Source: an uncultured Caulobacterales bacterium (GTDB lineage Bacteria; Pseudomonadota; Alphaproteobacteria; Caulobacterales; Maricaulaceae). Taken from it: a stretch of DNA of 64,000 bases. Position 1 is the stretch's first letter, and the number at the start of each line of letters is the position of its first letter. A program made the translations under genes and the position numbers. Positions 8,588 to 17,553 of the stretch are shown piece by piece. Location of the stretch: the NCBI GenBank assembly GCA_938009235.1, contig CALLIK010000012.1, positions 16,079 through 80,078 of the forward strand. The letters are read 5' to 3'. Under the pieces are notes generated by a model, which was not told where the DNA came from, did no database searches, and saw only the letters and a program-made list of their open reading frames with translations.

Positions 8588-9445
8588 ATGGCTCAATATA
8601 AAACACTCCTCATTTCGCGCGATACAGAGGTCGCCTCTGTCGCCATTTTGACGTTGAACCGCCCAGACGCGATGAACAGCTTTAACCTCACCATGCACCG
8701 TGATCTTCAACGTGCCTATTCAGAGTTAGATGCCGACAGCTCCGTTCGTGTCATTGTTGTGACGGGTGCGGGACGTGCCTTTTGTGCAGGCGCAGACATT
8801 TCAAATGGGTTCGGGTCTGCTGGGTTAGATACTGCACCTACCTTTCATGAAGGTGTCTCGCGAGATGCAGGTGGTGAACTTGTGTTAGATATGTTCAAAC
8901 TCGAGACACCCATAATTGGCGCGATCAACGGCCACGCAGTTGGCATTGGCGCGACGATGACTATGCCGATGGATATACGAATTTGTTCTGAAAAAACAAA
9001 ATGGGCGTTTCCATTTGCGCGCCGCGGTATTGTCTTTGACGGAGCCGCGAGTTGGTTCTTACCGCGCCTCGTGGGCTGGTCGAAAGCGAATGAGTGGATT
9101 TTAAAAGCAAGCTTGATCTTGGCTGACGAAATGTACCGCGCAGGATATGTGAGTGAAGTGCATCCACCAGAGGCTGTCTTACCGCGTGCTTTAGATATGG
9201 CTCGTGACATTGCAGAGAATTGCTCTCCAACATCGACCGCTAGCAATAAACGTCTGCTGATGAATTCCATGATGGGCTACGGTGTTTTGGAACAAGCTGC
9301 ATTCACTGCGCACATTGAGGAAAGTAAACTTTTAAATGCGGCTTTTATAAGCGAAGATTGCAAAGAGGGCGTGACGGCCTTCCTTGAGAAGCGGGCACCT
9401 AAATTTGCAGATCGAAAGTCTGACCAAAGTGAAGAGATTGGATAA
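8588..9445 (+). CDS. Enoyl-CoA hydratase/isomerase family protein (crotonase)
   Basis: A 285-residue crotonase-fold protein. It shows LNRPDAMNSFN near the N-terminus, the first oxyanion-hole segment VTGAGRAFCAGADIS, and the second with INGHAVGIGATMTMPMDIRI. The position where true enoyl-CoA hydratases carry a catalytic Glu reads RRGIVFDGAASWFLPR, without the usual pair of glutamates. The reaction could therefore be an isomerase, hydrolase or other crotonase activity rather than hydration. The downstream lipoprotein gene starts 4 bases after its stop, so they are probably co-transcribed. Confidence 0.88.
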   Translation: MAQYKTLLISRDTEVASVAILTLNRPDAMNSFNLTMHRDLQRAYSELDADSSVRVIVVTGAGRAFCAGADISNGFGSAGLDTAPTFHEGVSRDAGGELVLDMFKLETPIIGAINGHAVGIGATMTMPMDIRICSEKTKWAFPFARRGIVFDGAASWFLPRLVGWSKANEWILKASLILADEMYRAGYVSEVHPPEAVLPRALDMARDIAENCSPTSTASNKRLLMNSMMGYGVLEQAAFTAHIEESKLLNAAFISEDCKEGVTAFLEKRAPKFADRKSDQSEEIG

Positions 9446-9449
9446 AATC

Positions 9450-10190
9450 ATGGATGTTAAATTAGATAGACGTTGCGTACTCCTTGGCTTGGCTGCGAGC
9501 CCTCTTGCTGCATGTGAAACACTCGACCCTGCAATCTTAGACAGCATACTTAGCGGTGCAGGCGGTGGTTTAGGGGCTTTGTCAGCGGCCGAAGTTGCGT
9601 TGGGTTTGAAGGCCGCGCTCGATAATGGCGTCGGTAGCGCCTTGTCTAATGTTGGCGCTTTAAATGGGTTTTTAGCGAATGACCTTATTCGTGTGCCTTT
9701 GCCTAAGGCCTTGCAGGATGTTCAGTCTTTCTTGGCACCCTTCGGAGCAGATGCTTTGCTCGTTGATCTTCAGACACAGCTCAACCGGGGCGCAGAAAAA
9801 GCGGCCCCCGTTGCGAAGGATATTTTTATTAGTGCCGTGAAAAGCCTGACCATTACAGATGCATTTGATATTTTACGCGGTACAGATACGGCGGCAACTG
9901 AATATCTGCAGGGACGAACTTCGAGTAGTTTAAGCCAGTTATTTGCGCCGATTATGGAAAATGCATTAAACCAAACTGGGGCCTTGCGCTTGGTTGATGA
10001 TGTATCCTCACAGCTCAGTGCTGTGCCCTTCGCACCAAATTTAGGGGCGAGCGCGCGGACTGATTTGATCGATCATGGTGTGAAATATGGCCTTAGCGGT
10101 GTTTTCCACTTTATTGGCGAAGAAGAGAAAGCTATTCGTGCGAATCCCGCGAAGCGTACATCTGATATACTTAGACGAGTTTTTGCATAG
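9450..10190 (+). CDS. DUF4197 family lipoprotein
   Basis: A 246-residue protein of the DUF4197 family. The blocks GLKAALDNGVGSAL near the N-terminus and TDAFDILRGTDTAATEYLQ in the middle are typical. The family's biochemical function is not known. The start at 9450 is chosen because it gives a lipoprotein signal with a twin Arg (KLDRRCVLLGLAA) and a lipobox ending PLAAC (Cys22), so it may be exported by Tat. An upstream in-frame start at 9384 would overlap the crotonase gene and disturb the signal. It follows the crotonase gene by 4 bases. Confidence 0.85.
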   Translation: MDVKLDRRCVLLGLAASPLAACETLDPAILDSILSGAGGGLGALSAAEVALGLKAALDNGVGSALSNVGALNGFLANDLIRVPLPKALQDVQSFLAPFGADALLVDLQTQLNRGAEKAAPVAKDIFISAVKSLTITDAFDILRGTDTAATEYLQGRTSSSLSQLFAPIMENALNQTGALRLVDDVSSQLSAVPFAPNLGASARTDLIDHGVKYGLSGVFHFIGEEEKAIRANPAKRTSDILRRVFA

Positions 10191-10343
10191 TTCTGATGGG
10201 TATATAGACTTGTTAATCCATATGAACTGTGGGTGAACAAAGCTGAGGCGGGTAATTATTTTCTGTCATTTTGAGAAAAATTGTGCTTACGTAAATTACG
10301 CAATCCGTACGCCCCAACAACGTGGTTGCGCAAGGATGAACTA

Positions 10344-10637
10344 ATGCGCCCCACGCTAGAGCTTGGCGAACTAATCGCCACACACATGTCTGTACCTGGG
10401 AATATATCATCCGAACGTCCAAAAGCAGACTTCGTTATGTCTGGCTTGAGAGCGGCGACTTCGGCAAATTTTATGAACCGTAGAAAAATATTGTCTGACG
10501 TATCAGATGTTTTGGATTGTTGCGTTGAAGAATTAGAATTTCTTTTTTCAGAATTTTCTATGCAAACAGCTTCAACGGCAAAATACGACGTCATGGTACC
10601 AGATTTTAGATCCGCTTTATTAGTGAGCGCAGAATAG
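10344..10637 (+). CDS. Hypothetical protein
   Basis: A 97-residue frame with a good ribosome site (AAGGA at 10332-10336, 7 bases before the ATG). The protein is soluble, with a central acidic helix (DVSDVLDCCVEELEFLFSEF) containing a Cys pair. It resembles nothing I recognise. A longer form from 10281 lacks a ribosome site. An opposing frame (10256-10594, minus) covers the same DNA but has a serine-rich, less protein-like composition. Real coding is likely but not certain. Confidence 0.45.
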   Translation: MRPTLELGELIATHMSVPGNISSERPKADFVMSGLRAATSANFMNRRKILSDVSDVLDCCVEELEFLFSEFSMQTASTAKYDVMVPDFRSALLVSAE

Positions 10638-10649
10638 CCATTTCCTGAC

Positions 10650-10681
10650 CATGACTTGGTCTAGATGACCCCTTAGTCATG
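10650..10681. promoter_or_regulatory. Inverted repeat upstream of creD
   Basis: CATGACT at 10650-10656 is matched by AGTCATG at 10675-10681, and an inner GGTC/GACC pair lies between them. It could be an operator or a weak transcript end for the preceding frame, since no T run follows. Confidence 0.25.
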
Positions 10682-10700
10682 CCATAGTTCACAGGCCAAA

Positions 10701-10730
10701 AGCTCTCTCATCTTCTGAGAGGCTCTCATG
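10701..10730 (+). promoter_or_regulatory. Hairpin overlapping the creD ribosome binding site
   Basis: AGC-T-CTCTCA (10701-10710) can pair with TGAGAG-GCT (10716-10724), giving 9 base pairs with one bulged T and a 5-base loop. The downstream arm contains GAGAGG, the only ribosome binding site for the creD ATG at 10728. Pairing would hide it, so translation of creD may be gated by RNA folding. This is inference from sequence only. Confidence 0.3.
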
Positions 10731-12167
10731 ACGTCACCTAATTCTATACCCATAACTTTGCCCAGACTCCAAAGGTCTGCAGGTGTGAAGCTTATTCTTA
10801 TTTGCGGACTTGTTTTGCTGATGGCGATTCCAGCCATGTTTATTGGTGCAATTAGTTACGAGCGTTCAAATGCGGCAACTCAGGTCGCAAAAGATGTAAG
10901 CCAAAGATACGGTGGCCCGCAAACTGTTATAGGTCCCATTTTATCAATCCCATACTCTAAGGTACAAGCAGACGGAGCCACAGAGACAGGGCATTACATT
11001 GTCTATCCCGACAAGGGTAAAGCAAATTTTTCGTCTGTAGAGGTCGAAGCCAAGACGCAGTCACTTTACAAAGTTCCGATATATACGGCGCAAGGTGAAC
11101 TCTCCGCGCGGTTTGAAAACCTGCTCGCTAGAATAGACGCGCCTGACCTTGACTTAAATATGAAAAAGGCACGTTTCCTCGTTTCTGTTTCAGATGTCAG
11201 AGGATTGAAACAGGATGTACGTTTGCGAGGAGCTGATGGGCGGACGCAAGCGTTTGAACCGACCCAACGAGAGGTGAATGTTGGACGGCCTGTCCCTGCC
11301 ACATTTGAGATTGATTCCAGAGGTAATCGCCGCACCGTTCGCCCTGCCATAATAGGCAAATCTCATATGGCTTTACCCAGTATCGGACATTGGATGGCGG
11401 TGCCTGCGGCTGACTGGCTTGAGCGTGATGAAGGGTTTGATGTCACTGTCGACCTTGTGCTTTCGGGCGCGCAAACTTTATCTATCCCGCCTTTCGCGAA
11501 GTCCACTGAGGTTCAGATGGTGTCCAATTGGGCCGACCCGGGATTCCAAGGTGAGTTCACGCCCCTAAACCGAGAGATCACTGATTCTGGGTTTGAGGCT
11601 AATTGGACGATGCCTTATCTTTCACGCGGTATTTTAGGGCAGGGAACGGCGAGTGATGTCCTGCGCGTGCTTGATCAAAACGTCGTACGAGTCAAATTTG
11701 TGAGTACGGATAATCCGTACCAAACCGTCAACCGTGCTTTGAAATATGCGGTCCTCTTTATCGGTCTCGTCTTTCTGGCTTATTTCCTGTTTGAGGTCAT
11801 TGTGGGTGTGCCGGTCCATCCGGCCCAATATATTTTGATTGGACTTGCGCAGGCTATTTTCTACCTCTTGTTATTGGCCTTTGCAGAACGGATCGGCTTT
11901 ACGCCAGCCTTTATTATCGCGGCCATGCTGACAGTTATGATTACGTCAGCTTATGCAGGGGCTGTATTTGGTCATCAATCATACATTTGGAAAGCGGGTG
12001 GCGTCTTTACGGCGGTTTATAGTCTTCTTTTTGTGTTGATGAGAATCGAAGATTTTGCCCTCATGATCGGAGCTTTGGCTAGTTTCATAGCCATCGCAGC
12101 TACGATGTACCTGACGCGAGATATGGATTGGTATAGTGGCGGTAAAATTGCCGCACCCTCTAATTAA
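10728..12167 (+). CDS. creD: CreD family inner membrane protein
   Basis: A 479-residue member of the CreD family, an inner membrane protein linked in other bacteria to envelope integrity and, under CreBC or BlrAB control, to beta-lactam and colicin tolerance. Residues 20-45 form an N-terminal anchor. The family hallmark follows (SQRYGGPQTVIGPILSIPY), then a large periplasmic domain, then five or six C-terminal helices. No creBC two-component genes are next to it. Its start codon lies behind a hairpin that may cover the ribosome site. Confidence 0.92.
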   Translation: MTSPNSIPITLPRLQRSAGVKLILICGLVLLMAIPAMFIGAISYERSNAATQVAKDVSQRYGGPQTVIGPILSIPYSKVQADGATETGHYIVYPDKGKANFSSVEVEAKTQSLYKVPIYTAQGELSARFENLLARIDAPDLDLNMKKARFLVSVSDVRGLKQDVRLRGADGRTQAFEPTQREVNVGRPVPATFEIDSRGNRRTVRPAIIGKSHMALPSIGHWMAVPAADWLERDEGFDVTVDLVLSGAQTLSIPPFAKSTEVQMVSNWADPGFQGEFTPLNREITDSGFEANWTMPYLSRGILGQGTASDVLRVLDQNVVRVKFVSTDNPYQTVNRALKYAVLFIGLVFLAYFLFEVIVGVPVHPAQYILIGLAQAIFYLLLLAFAERIGFTPAFIIAAMLTVMITSAYAGAVFGHQSYIWKAGGVFTAVYSLLFVLMRIEDFALMIGALASFIAIAATMYLTRDMDWYSGGKIAAPSN

Positions 12168-12317
12168 CTTTAACCTTACCAGGCCGTGTATACGGTTCGC
12201 TAAGGGCTTTCATGCGAGGGATAACATATGCCGTGAGTTCCGTGAAAATGGCTTGGGTTTTGAGACGTTAGAGTCTAAGTGAAACACTAGAAATTTAGTT
12301 ACGGACATCGCACTCCA

Positions 12318-13097
12318 ATGGTTCAGCTTACACTTCCTAAAAATTCCAAAGTCCGCAAGGGCAAGACATGGAAAGCAAAAGCGGGTGCAACGCGGCTGAA
12401 GACGTTCAAAATTTACCGTTATGACCCGTCTGATGGCGGCAATCCTTACTGGGATACGTACCAAATCGATCTAGACGAATGTGGCCCAATGGTTTTGGAC
12501 GCATTGTTCAAGATCAAGAACGAAATCGACCCAACTCTTGCGTTCCGCCGCTCTTGCCGTGAGGGCGTATGTGGCTCTTGCGCCATGAATATTGGCGGCC
12601 GAAATACGCTAGCCTGTACTAAAGGTATTGATGAAGTGAAGGGCGGCGCGATTACGATTTCGCCTCTTCCGCATTTGCCTGTTGTACGTGACTTGGTGCC
12701 AGATCTTTCGAATTTCTATAAGCAATATGCGTCGATTGAGCCATGGCTTCACACGTCTACGCCTCTTCCAACAGAAGAGATCACGCAGACTGTTGAAGAA
12801 CGTACGAAGTTGGATGGATATTATGAGTGTATTCTCTGCGCTTCCTGTTCGACATCTTGCCCGTCTTACTGGTGGAATGGTGATCGGTATCTCGGCCCTG
12901 CGGCTTTGTTGCAGGCCTATCGTTGGTTGGTTGACAGCCGTGATGATGCGACAGACGAGCGTCTTGAGAAGTTGGACGATCCGTTCAAGCTCTACCGCTG
13001 CCACACGATTATGAATTGCGCGAATGTATGCCCAAAGGGATTGAACCCAGCCAAGGCTATCGCAGAAGTCAAAAAAATGATGGTCGAACGCGCTTAG
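12318..13097 (+). CDS. sdhB: Succinate dehydrogenase iron-sulfur subunit
   Basis: SdhB carries electrons from FAD to quinone in complex II through three clusters. The 259-residue protein shows the [2Fe-2S] ligands Cys80, Cys85, Cys88 and Cys100. The ligands of the [4Fe-4S] and [3Fe-4S] clusters lie in the two C-terminal motifs: Cys171, Cys174, Cys177, Cys181 and Cys228, Cys234, Cys238. All are intact. The gene stands alone, with creD upstream and its own terminator downstream, 9 kb away from sdhCDA. An independent promoter in 12168-12317 is expected but none is obvious. Confidence 0.98.
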   Translation: MVQLTLPKNSKVRKGKTWKAKAGATRLKTFKIYRYDPSDGGNPYWDTYQIDLDECGPMVLDALFKIKNEIDPTLAFRRSCREGVCGSCAMNIGGRNTLACTKGIDEVKGGAITISPLPHLPVVRDLVPDLSNFYKQYASIEPWLHTSTPLPTEEITQTVEERTKLDGYYECILCASCSTSCPSYWWNGDRYLGPAALLQAYRWLVDSRDDATDERLEKLDDPFKLYRCHTIMNCANVCPKGLNPAKAIAEVKKMMVERA

Positions 13098-13123
13098 CTC
13101 TTACTTCACTTCCTGAATTATCA

Positions 13124-13154
13124 AACGCCTCCAATGTATTTGGGGGCGTTTTTT
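13124..13154 (+). terminator. Rho-independent terminator after sdhB
   Basis: A 9-bp stem (13124-13132 with 13142-13150, one G-T pair) and a T run to 13154, 26 bases after the sdhB stop codon. Confidence 0.85.
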
Positions 13155-13259
13155 GTTTTCTTATTAGCAAGCTAACCCCCCATAAAAATTCACTTTAGGG
13201 ACGTAGTGCCATGACCTTCGATTGTGGTTAATAAGGTCTTATTTAGACTGGATAGCTTT

Positions 13260-13468
13260 ATGCGTTTTCCATTTATTTTAGCAACGTCATTTATGATGTC
13301 AGCCTGCGCATCTGTACGGCCCTATGGTCCATCGCCAGTTGACTATCGGAAAACCGTGTCACATCAGAAGCCCTAACACAGAGCTACCTCAAGCGTATTG
13401 AAGCGAGTGATCGCCCTGAACTTGCGAGCTCTATTCAACTGACAGACGCAACCCGCCACAGTCGTTAG
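13260..13468 (+). pseudogene. Frameshifted, truncated lipoprotein fragment (possibly amidase-like)
   Basis: An ATG at 13260 starts a clear lipoprotein signal (MRFPFILATSFMMSACASV, lipobox MSAC) that ends at a stop at 13374. In the frame one base back the sequence continues from about 13352 as ENRVTSEALTQSYLKRIEAS and on to a TAG at 13466. The segment LTQSYLKRIEASDR resembles the N-terminal helix of amidase-signature enzymes. The run of four A's at 13350-13353 would restore the frame if it had five. The rest of an amidase (about 400 residues) is absent, and the stop touches the end of the opposing acyltransferase gene. I read it as a decayed gene remnant. The amidase link is tentative. Confidence 0.5.
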
Positions 13469-14259
13469 ATATTCTCAACAATGCAGCGAATATTGGATAT
13501 CGCTTCGTCGGCATTTTTAGGGAGGCTTTCAGGTGGAATGACGTCGCCAAAGGTCAGTTTGAACATCTGATTTTTTTTGTTCAACAGTTCATGAAACAAT
13601 GTGATGTCGCGGAGTTCAGAACTGAGCTTCGAGAAGAGGTAATACAGCGTCGAATTTCGAGCTTTAATCCTCAAGGGTATAATGGGGGCTGTGTATTTTC
13701 GGGCTAACATTGCTGCGCTGCTTTCCCAAGGCCTGTCAATGAGGCCGCGCCACGTCAGAAGAGCTAAGGCACCTGATGGAAATATCACCACACACCTACC
13801 GTCTTGTAAGGCTTTTTTGACCGCTACTAGCGTATCTCTGGCTTTTGCGTGACTGCGCTTTTCCTTGACCCACTCCACAGGGATAATGATGTCTTCGCCT
13901 TTTGGGATAACCCGCAAGGCATCTGCATTCGCCAAGAAGAGATGATCCGGTCGTCGCTCTCGAATGGCTTGAAATACGGCGAGTCCATCCGCTAGACCTG
14001 TAGGATGATTGGCAATGATGACGCAGGCGCCTGTGCGCGGCAGGTTGGATAACCCAACCGTTTTGATATGTGGATTTATATGGTGAGAGACATGTTGGAA
14101 GGCTTGATGCCCCGTCAATGGACGAATGGTATCCGCGAGTGATACGGCGTCATCATAGGCTAAAACGCGGTAGAGCCAAGGCCTTACGGCCCTGAATAGG
14201 CGAGGGCGTGCCATGAGGCGTGGGGCGCGTTCAGCAATGAGTTTTTCGACAATATGCAC
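13465..14259 (-). CDS. 1-acylglycerol-3-phosphate acyltransferase-like protein (PlsC family)
   Basis: A 264-residue glycerolipid acyltransferase homologue. The catalytic H-x4-D motif appears as NHPTGLADG near residue 84, and the phosphate-binding block as VIFPSGAL further on. PlsC-type enzymes acylate lysophosphatidic acid or related lyso-lipids at the membrane. The NHPTGLADG form is seen in a bacterial subgroup including haemolysin-like and ornithine-lipid acyltransferases, so the exact acceptor is open. It is divergent from arsC, with 44 bases between starts. Confidence 0.85.
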   Translation of the reverse strand: MHIVEKLIAERAPRLMARPRLFRAVRPWLYRVLAYDDAVSLADTIRPLTGHQAFQHVSHHINPHIKTVGLSNLPRTGACVIIANHPTGLADGLAVFQAIRERRPDHLFLANADALRVIPKGEDIIIPVEWVKEKRSHAKARDTLVAVKKALQDGRCVVIFPSGALALLTWRGLIDRPWESSAAMLARKYTAPIIPLRIKARNSTLYYLFSKLSSELRDITLFHELLNKKNQMFKLTFGDVIPPESLPKNADEAISNIRCIVENI

Positions 14260-14303
14260 GAAGACCTATTGACGAAGACGAGCGATGATTCCAAGGGGCG
14301 TTT

Positions 14304-14804
14304 ATGACCCAACCAATAAATGTTCTCTTTCTCTGTACTGGTAACTCAGCGCGTTCGATTTTATCCGAGGCGTTGTTGAATGACCTTGGTCGCAATGCGG
14401 ATGGTTCACCACGATTTTTGGCCTACTCAGCTGGATCTAAGCCAAGTGGGCAGCCACATCCTGACGGTCTCATCGAGTTGAAAAAACAAGGGCATATCAC
14501 GTCAATATATAGATCGAAAAGCTGGGATGAGTTTTCAGAAGATGGCGCGCCAGAATTCGATATTGTTGTCACCGTTTGCGATAATGCCGCGGCGGAAGTT
14601 TGTCCTGTGTTTTTTGGACCGGGTCTAAAGGTGCATTGGCCACAGCCTGACCCTGCTCATATTGAACCTTTATCTGCACGTCAGGCCGCGTTCTCGCGGA
14701 CCTACCAAATCTGTAAAGCGCGCATTGAAGCTCTATTGTCGCTGTCTAAGGCTGAGTTGCTCGACCATGCAGTTGTTCAGGCCATTGCCAATATTGAGGC
14801 ATAA
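14304..14804 (+). CDS. arsC: Arsenate reductase, low-molecular-weight phosphatase family
   Basis: A 166-residue ArsC/LMW protein tyrosine phosphatase-fold protein. The P-loop CTGNSARS starts at Cys11. The two further Cys of the thioredoxin-coupled arsenate reductases are present: Cys92 in TVCDNAA and Cys100 in EVCP. A conserved Asp lies in WPQPDPAH. These three Cys support arsenate reduction by a disulfide cascade rather than simple phosphatase action. No arsR, arsB or acr3 gene is adjacent. Two glycosyltransferases of the TIGR04282/TIGR04283 families, annotated elsewhere as arsenosugar-related, lie 4 kb downstream. Confidence 0.88.
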   Translation: MTQPINVLFLCTGNSARSILSEALLNDLGRNADGSPRFLAYSAGSKPSGQPHPDGLIELKKQGHITSIYRSKSWDEFSEDGAPEFDIVVTVCDNAAAEVCPVFFGPGLKVHWPQPDPAHIEPLSARQAAFSRTYQICKARIEALLSLSKAELLDHAVVQAIANIEA

Positions 14805-14854
14805 GGCCCTCTCGCCCTAAGCCGCGGTCGCCTGATAGAGAATAATTAGCCAAC

Positions 14855-14885
14855 AAAAAAGCCGTCACAATGGACGGCTTTTTCT
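14855..14885. terminator. Bidirectional terminator between arsC and the convergent membrane gene
   Basis: A run of A (14855-14860), a 6-bp stem GCCGTC/GACGGC (14861-14866 with 14873-14878, extended by A-T pairs) and a run of T (14879-14883). It can end transcripts from both sides. Confidence 0.85.
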
Positions 14886-14910
14886 ATTTAGATATGAAGT
14901 ATATTACTTC

Positions 14911-16098
14911 TTATTTTTTGCTTAACTTAGTGACTTCTGCAGGCGGGATAGCTTTATGCAGAACTGCACCAGCCCATGTACGTCCACCGATACCGAACGC
15001 GATTGCTGCTGCAACAGATCCTGCGAACAAGATAGCTGCGAATGCGCGTGGAACGATTGTTCCTTCTGGGTCTAGTGAAGACAGGCCAAGGAAGACAAAC
15101 AATGTCATTGCTGAGTATTTCACGATGTTCGAAATACGTGGGCTCATGATTGTGCTCATGAAACGACCCATGAAGTTCGCAAGGAAAACACCTATGCCGA
15201 TCAAGATCGCAGCGCTAAGAAGTCTACCGCCAAATTCTTGAACAGTACCGAACGCCTGTGACAAGCTTTCGTTGCCAAGGATGTTCACAGCAGCCGATAG
15301 GCCGATAACAACGATGATCAAGAATGCGATATAACCAGCAGACTTAGATGGTGATGTCTTAAGACCTTCACCGTCGTCTAAAGCCATGATCTCATTGACT
15401 GAACGATCAAATCCAAGACCAGAAAGTAGACTTTCGATGAAGCTTGATGCAAAACGTCCGATGAAAATCGAAACGCCCATAACAATCGCCGCACCTATCA
15501 AGGCAGGGATGTATTCAACAAAGCCTGTGAGCATGTCTGTAAGTGGAACAGAAATTGATTCCATATTCAACTTTTCCAGAACTGCGATGGCAACAGGAAC
15601 GATGATGATAACAAATACGATTTTACCAAGAAGACCTGAAAGTGATCCAGATGATCCAGTCGCAGATGTTAGGCCTACGCGTGAAGCAACGTTGTCGACT
15701 TGAGCTGCATCAGCAACAGATGTGACTGTCATGCCAGCAACTTTTGCGATGATCAAACCGATGAAGCCAATGAAGCCTGCGCCGATGAGACTAGGTACGA
15801 CAGCGCTGATGTTGTCGAATAGATTTTCAACAGGGCCGAAGTACTCGCCCATGCCTACACGTGAAAGTGCAAGGAATAGCGTGTATAGAATAGCAAGCCA
15901 AAAGACGGCTTTTCCAATAGCTTTTCCAATGTTCCCACCAGTAGTCTTAGCGCGTTTGCCAATACCTGTACGATTGATCGCACCAGACACAGCCATGCGA
16001 AGAACAAAAGCTACAATATAACCGACGACGAGAATGACTGCAAAGGCCACCCATTTTTGCAAACTTTCATTTGCGAGAATTTCTTTTAAAGTTTCCAT
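14911..16098 (-). CDS. MscS-related membrane protein with conserved TM-helix repeats
   Basis: A 395-residue polytopic membrane protein. Several amphipathic segments of the type FGRFASSFIESLLSGLGFD and IIAKVAGMTVTSVADAAQVD are typical of the conserved TM-helix repeat (PF05552) found in mechanosensitive-channel-like proteins. There are about nine hydrophobic segments. I do not see the cytoplasmic beta domain of classical MscS, so a channel function is by family association only. The gene has its own upstream region and ends at a shared terminator. Confidence 0.8.
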   Translation of the reverse strand: METLKEILANESLQKWVAFAVILVVGYIVAFVLRMAVSGAINRTGIGKRAKTTGGNIGKAIGKAVFWLAILYTLFLALSRVGMGEYFGPVENLFDNISAVVPSLIGAGFIGFIGLIIAKVAGMTVTSVADAAQVDNVASRVGLTSATGSSGSLSGLLGKIVFVIIIVPVAIAVLEKLNMESISVPLTDMLTGFVEYIPALIGAAIVMGVSIFIGRFASSFIESLLSGLGFDRSVNEIMALDDGEGLKTSPSKSAGYIAFLIIVVIGLSAAVNILGNESLSQAFGTVQEFGGRLLSAAILIGIGVFLANFMGRFMSTIMSPRISNIVKYSAMTLFVFLGLSSLDPEGTIVPRAFAAILFAGSVAAAIAFGIGGRTWAGAVLHKAIPPAEVTKLSKK

Positions 16099-16278
16099 GG
16101 ATTTAAAGTCCCTCCAGACATTTGAGTATGCTCACGGCCAGTCCGTGCTTAAAACAACCCTTAAAGATTACTGTAGCGTAATACTAGATTAACAGTTCAT
16201 GAACAACTTTGTTTAGAGAGGCAGCTGCTTTTTTTTGGATGCGTTGACGAACGCGAATGGCTCGGTAAAAGCGCGCTC

Positions 16279-16377
16279 ATGGAACCTGCACCTATTCGAA
16301 ATAAACCGCTTTTTTATGGTCTTGTGATTTTTAGCTTTGGTTGTCTTGCCATAGCTATTGTCTTGTTGTCGGTCTGA
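16279..16377 (+). CDS. Possible 32-residue single-pass membrane peptide
   Basis: An ATG at 16279 opens a 32-codon frame: a short basic N-terminus (MEPAPIRNKPLFYG) and one hydrophobic helix (about 18 residues) running to the stop. It ends 2 bases before the zapE start, which suggests translational coupling. There is no strong ribosome site. It could be a real small membrane protein or just the zapE leader. Confidence 0.35.
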   Translation: MEPAPIRNKPLFYGLVIFSFGCLAIAIVLLSV

Positions 16378-16379
16378 AC

Positions 16380-17528
16380 ATGGGCCCGCTTCAAACCAAA
16401 TTAGAGCACTGCATCGATGAGGGCGTGTTGTTTAGAGACGCCCAGCAGATCGAAGCTGCGATTGCATTGGATGACCGCCTTGAGGCGCTGAGTGAATACG
16501 AGCCACCCAAAGCGGGGCTTTTAGGACGGTTCTTCGGGAACCGCGAAACGGTACCCCGCGGTCTTTATATGTATGGCGGTGTCGGGCGCGGGAAATCCAT
16601 GTTGATGGATTGGTTTTTTGAAGCCGCAGAGTTTGCGCCGAAACAACGGACACACTTTCATGCCTTTATGTTAGATGTGCACACACGCATCAACGCGTGG
16701 CGAAAACTCGATAAGGATGGGCGCAGAGCCAGTCCTCATCATGTGCGCGGAGCAGGGGATGATCCCATTGCGCCTGTTGCGAGATCGATCGCGAGTGAAG
16801 CCAAGTTGCTTTGCTTTGATGAGTTCCATGTCACGGACATTACAGATGCGATGATTTTATCGCGCCTCTTCGCTGCCTTGTGGGAGAATGAAGGCGTTGT
16901 TGTTATCGCAACGTCGAATCGCGGACCAGAAGGTTTGTATCATAACGGCCTAAACCGGCATTTGTTCATGCCCTTTATAAATATGATGCCTGACAATTTT
17001 ATTATGCATCCGTTTGAGGGAGACACGGACCATCGTTTGCGCGCCCTGACTGCTGCGCCCATTTATCATATGCCCTTAGACGCAGATGCCGCTACCGCTA
17101 TCGCCGAAGCATGGGGGCGTTTAACGCATGGCGCGACACCTTCGTCCTCAGAGCTTGTCGTTCAAGGACGCACATTGACGTTTCCAAAGACTGCAAGTGG
17201 CGTCTTGTGGAGTGACTTTAAGTTTCTGTGCAACACCAACCGTAGCCCTGCTGAGTATTTGGAACTGGCTAAAGCTTTTCACACTGTCATTATAGAGGAT
17301 GTCCCGCAAATGAGCGCGGATATGCGCAATGCTGCGAAACGCTTCGTGACACTTATAGACTCGCTTTATGAGGCACGAACGAAACTTGTTATGAGTGCAG
17401 CGGTACAACCCAGTGAGCTTTATGATAGCGGCGATGGGGCATTTGAATTTGAGCGCACAGTGAGTCGCCTGATGGAAATGCGTACTGAGGAATATTTGGG
17501 CGAAGAAAAAGCTCTTATAATAAAGTGA
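16380..17528 (+). CDS. zapE: Cell division protein ZapE (AFG1-like ATPase)
   Basis: A 382-residue P-loop ATPase of the AFG1/ZapE family, which acts at the division ring in Escherichia coli and in mitochondrial protein quality control. Walker A is GGVGRGKSM near residue 64 and Walker B is LLCFDEFH. The ATSNRGPEGLY sensor segment and the C-terminal RFVTLIDSLYEARTKLVMSA are family features. The start at 16380 is preferred because residues encoded upstream of it in the same frame overlap the small membrane frame and do not resemble ZapE. Confidence 0.93.
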   Translation: MGPLQTKLEHCIDEGVLFRDAQQIEAAIALDDRLEALSEYEPPKAGLLGRFFGNRETVPRGLYMYGGVGRGKSMLMDWFFEAAEFAPKQRTHFHAFMLDVHTRINAWRKLDKDGRRASPHHVRGAGDDPIAPVARSIASEAKLLCFDEFHVTDITDAMILSRLFAALWENEGVVVIATSNRGPEGLYHNGLNRHLFMPFINMMPDNFIMHPFEGDTDHRLRALTAAPIYHMPLDADAATAIAEAWGRLTHGATPSSSELVVQGRTLTFPKTASGVLWSDFKFLCNTNRSPAEYLELAKAFHTVIIEDVPQMSADMRNAAKRFVTLIDSLYEARTKLVMSAAVQPSELYDSGDGAFEFERTVSRLMEMRTEEYLGEEKALIIK

Positions 17529-17553
17529 AGCCTAATACCTTGCGCGAATAGAG

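Noticed and set aside
10256..10594. 112-codon minus-strand frame opposite the hypothetical gene
   Set aside because: Serine-rich, no domain, and the plus-strand frame has the better ribosome site.
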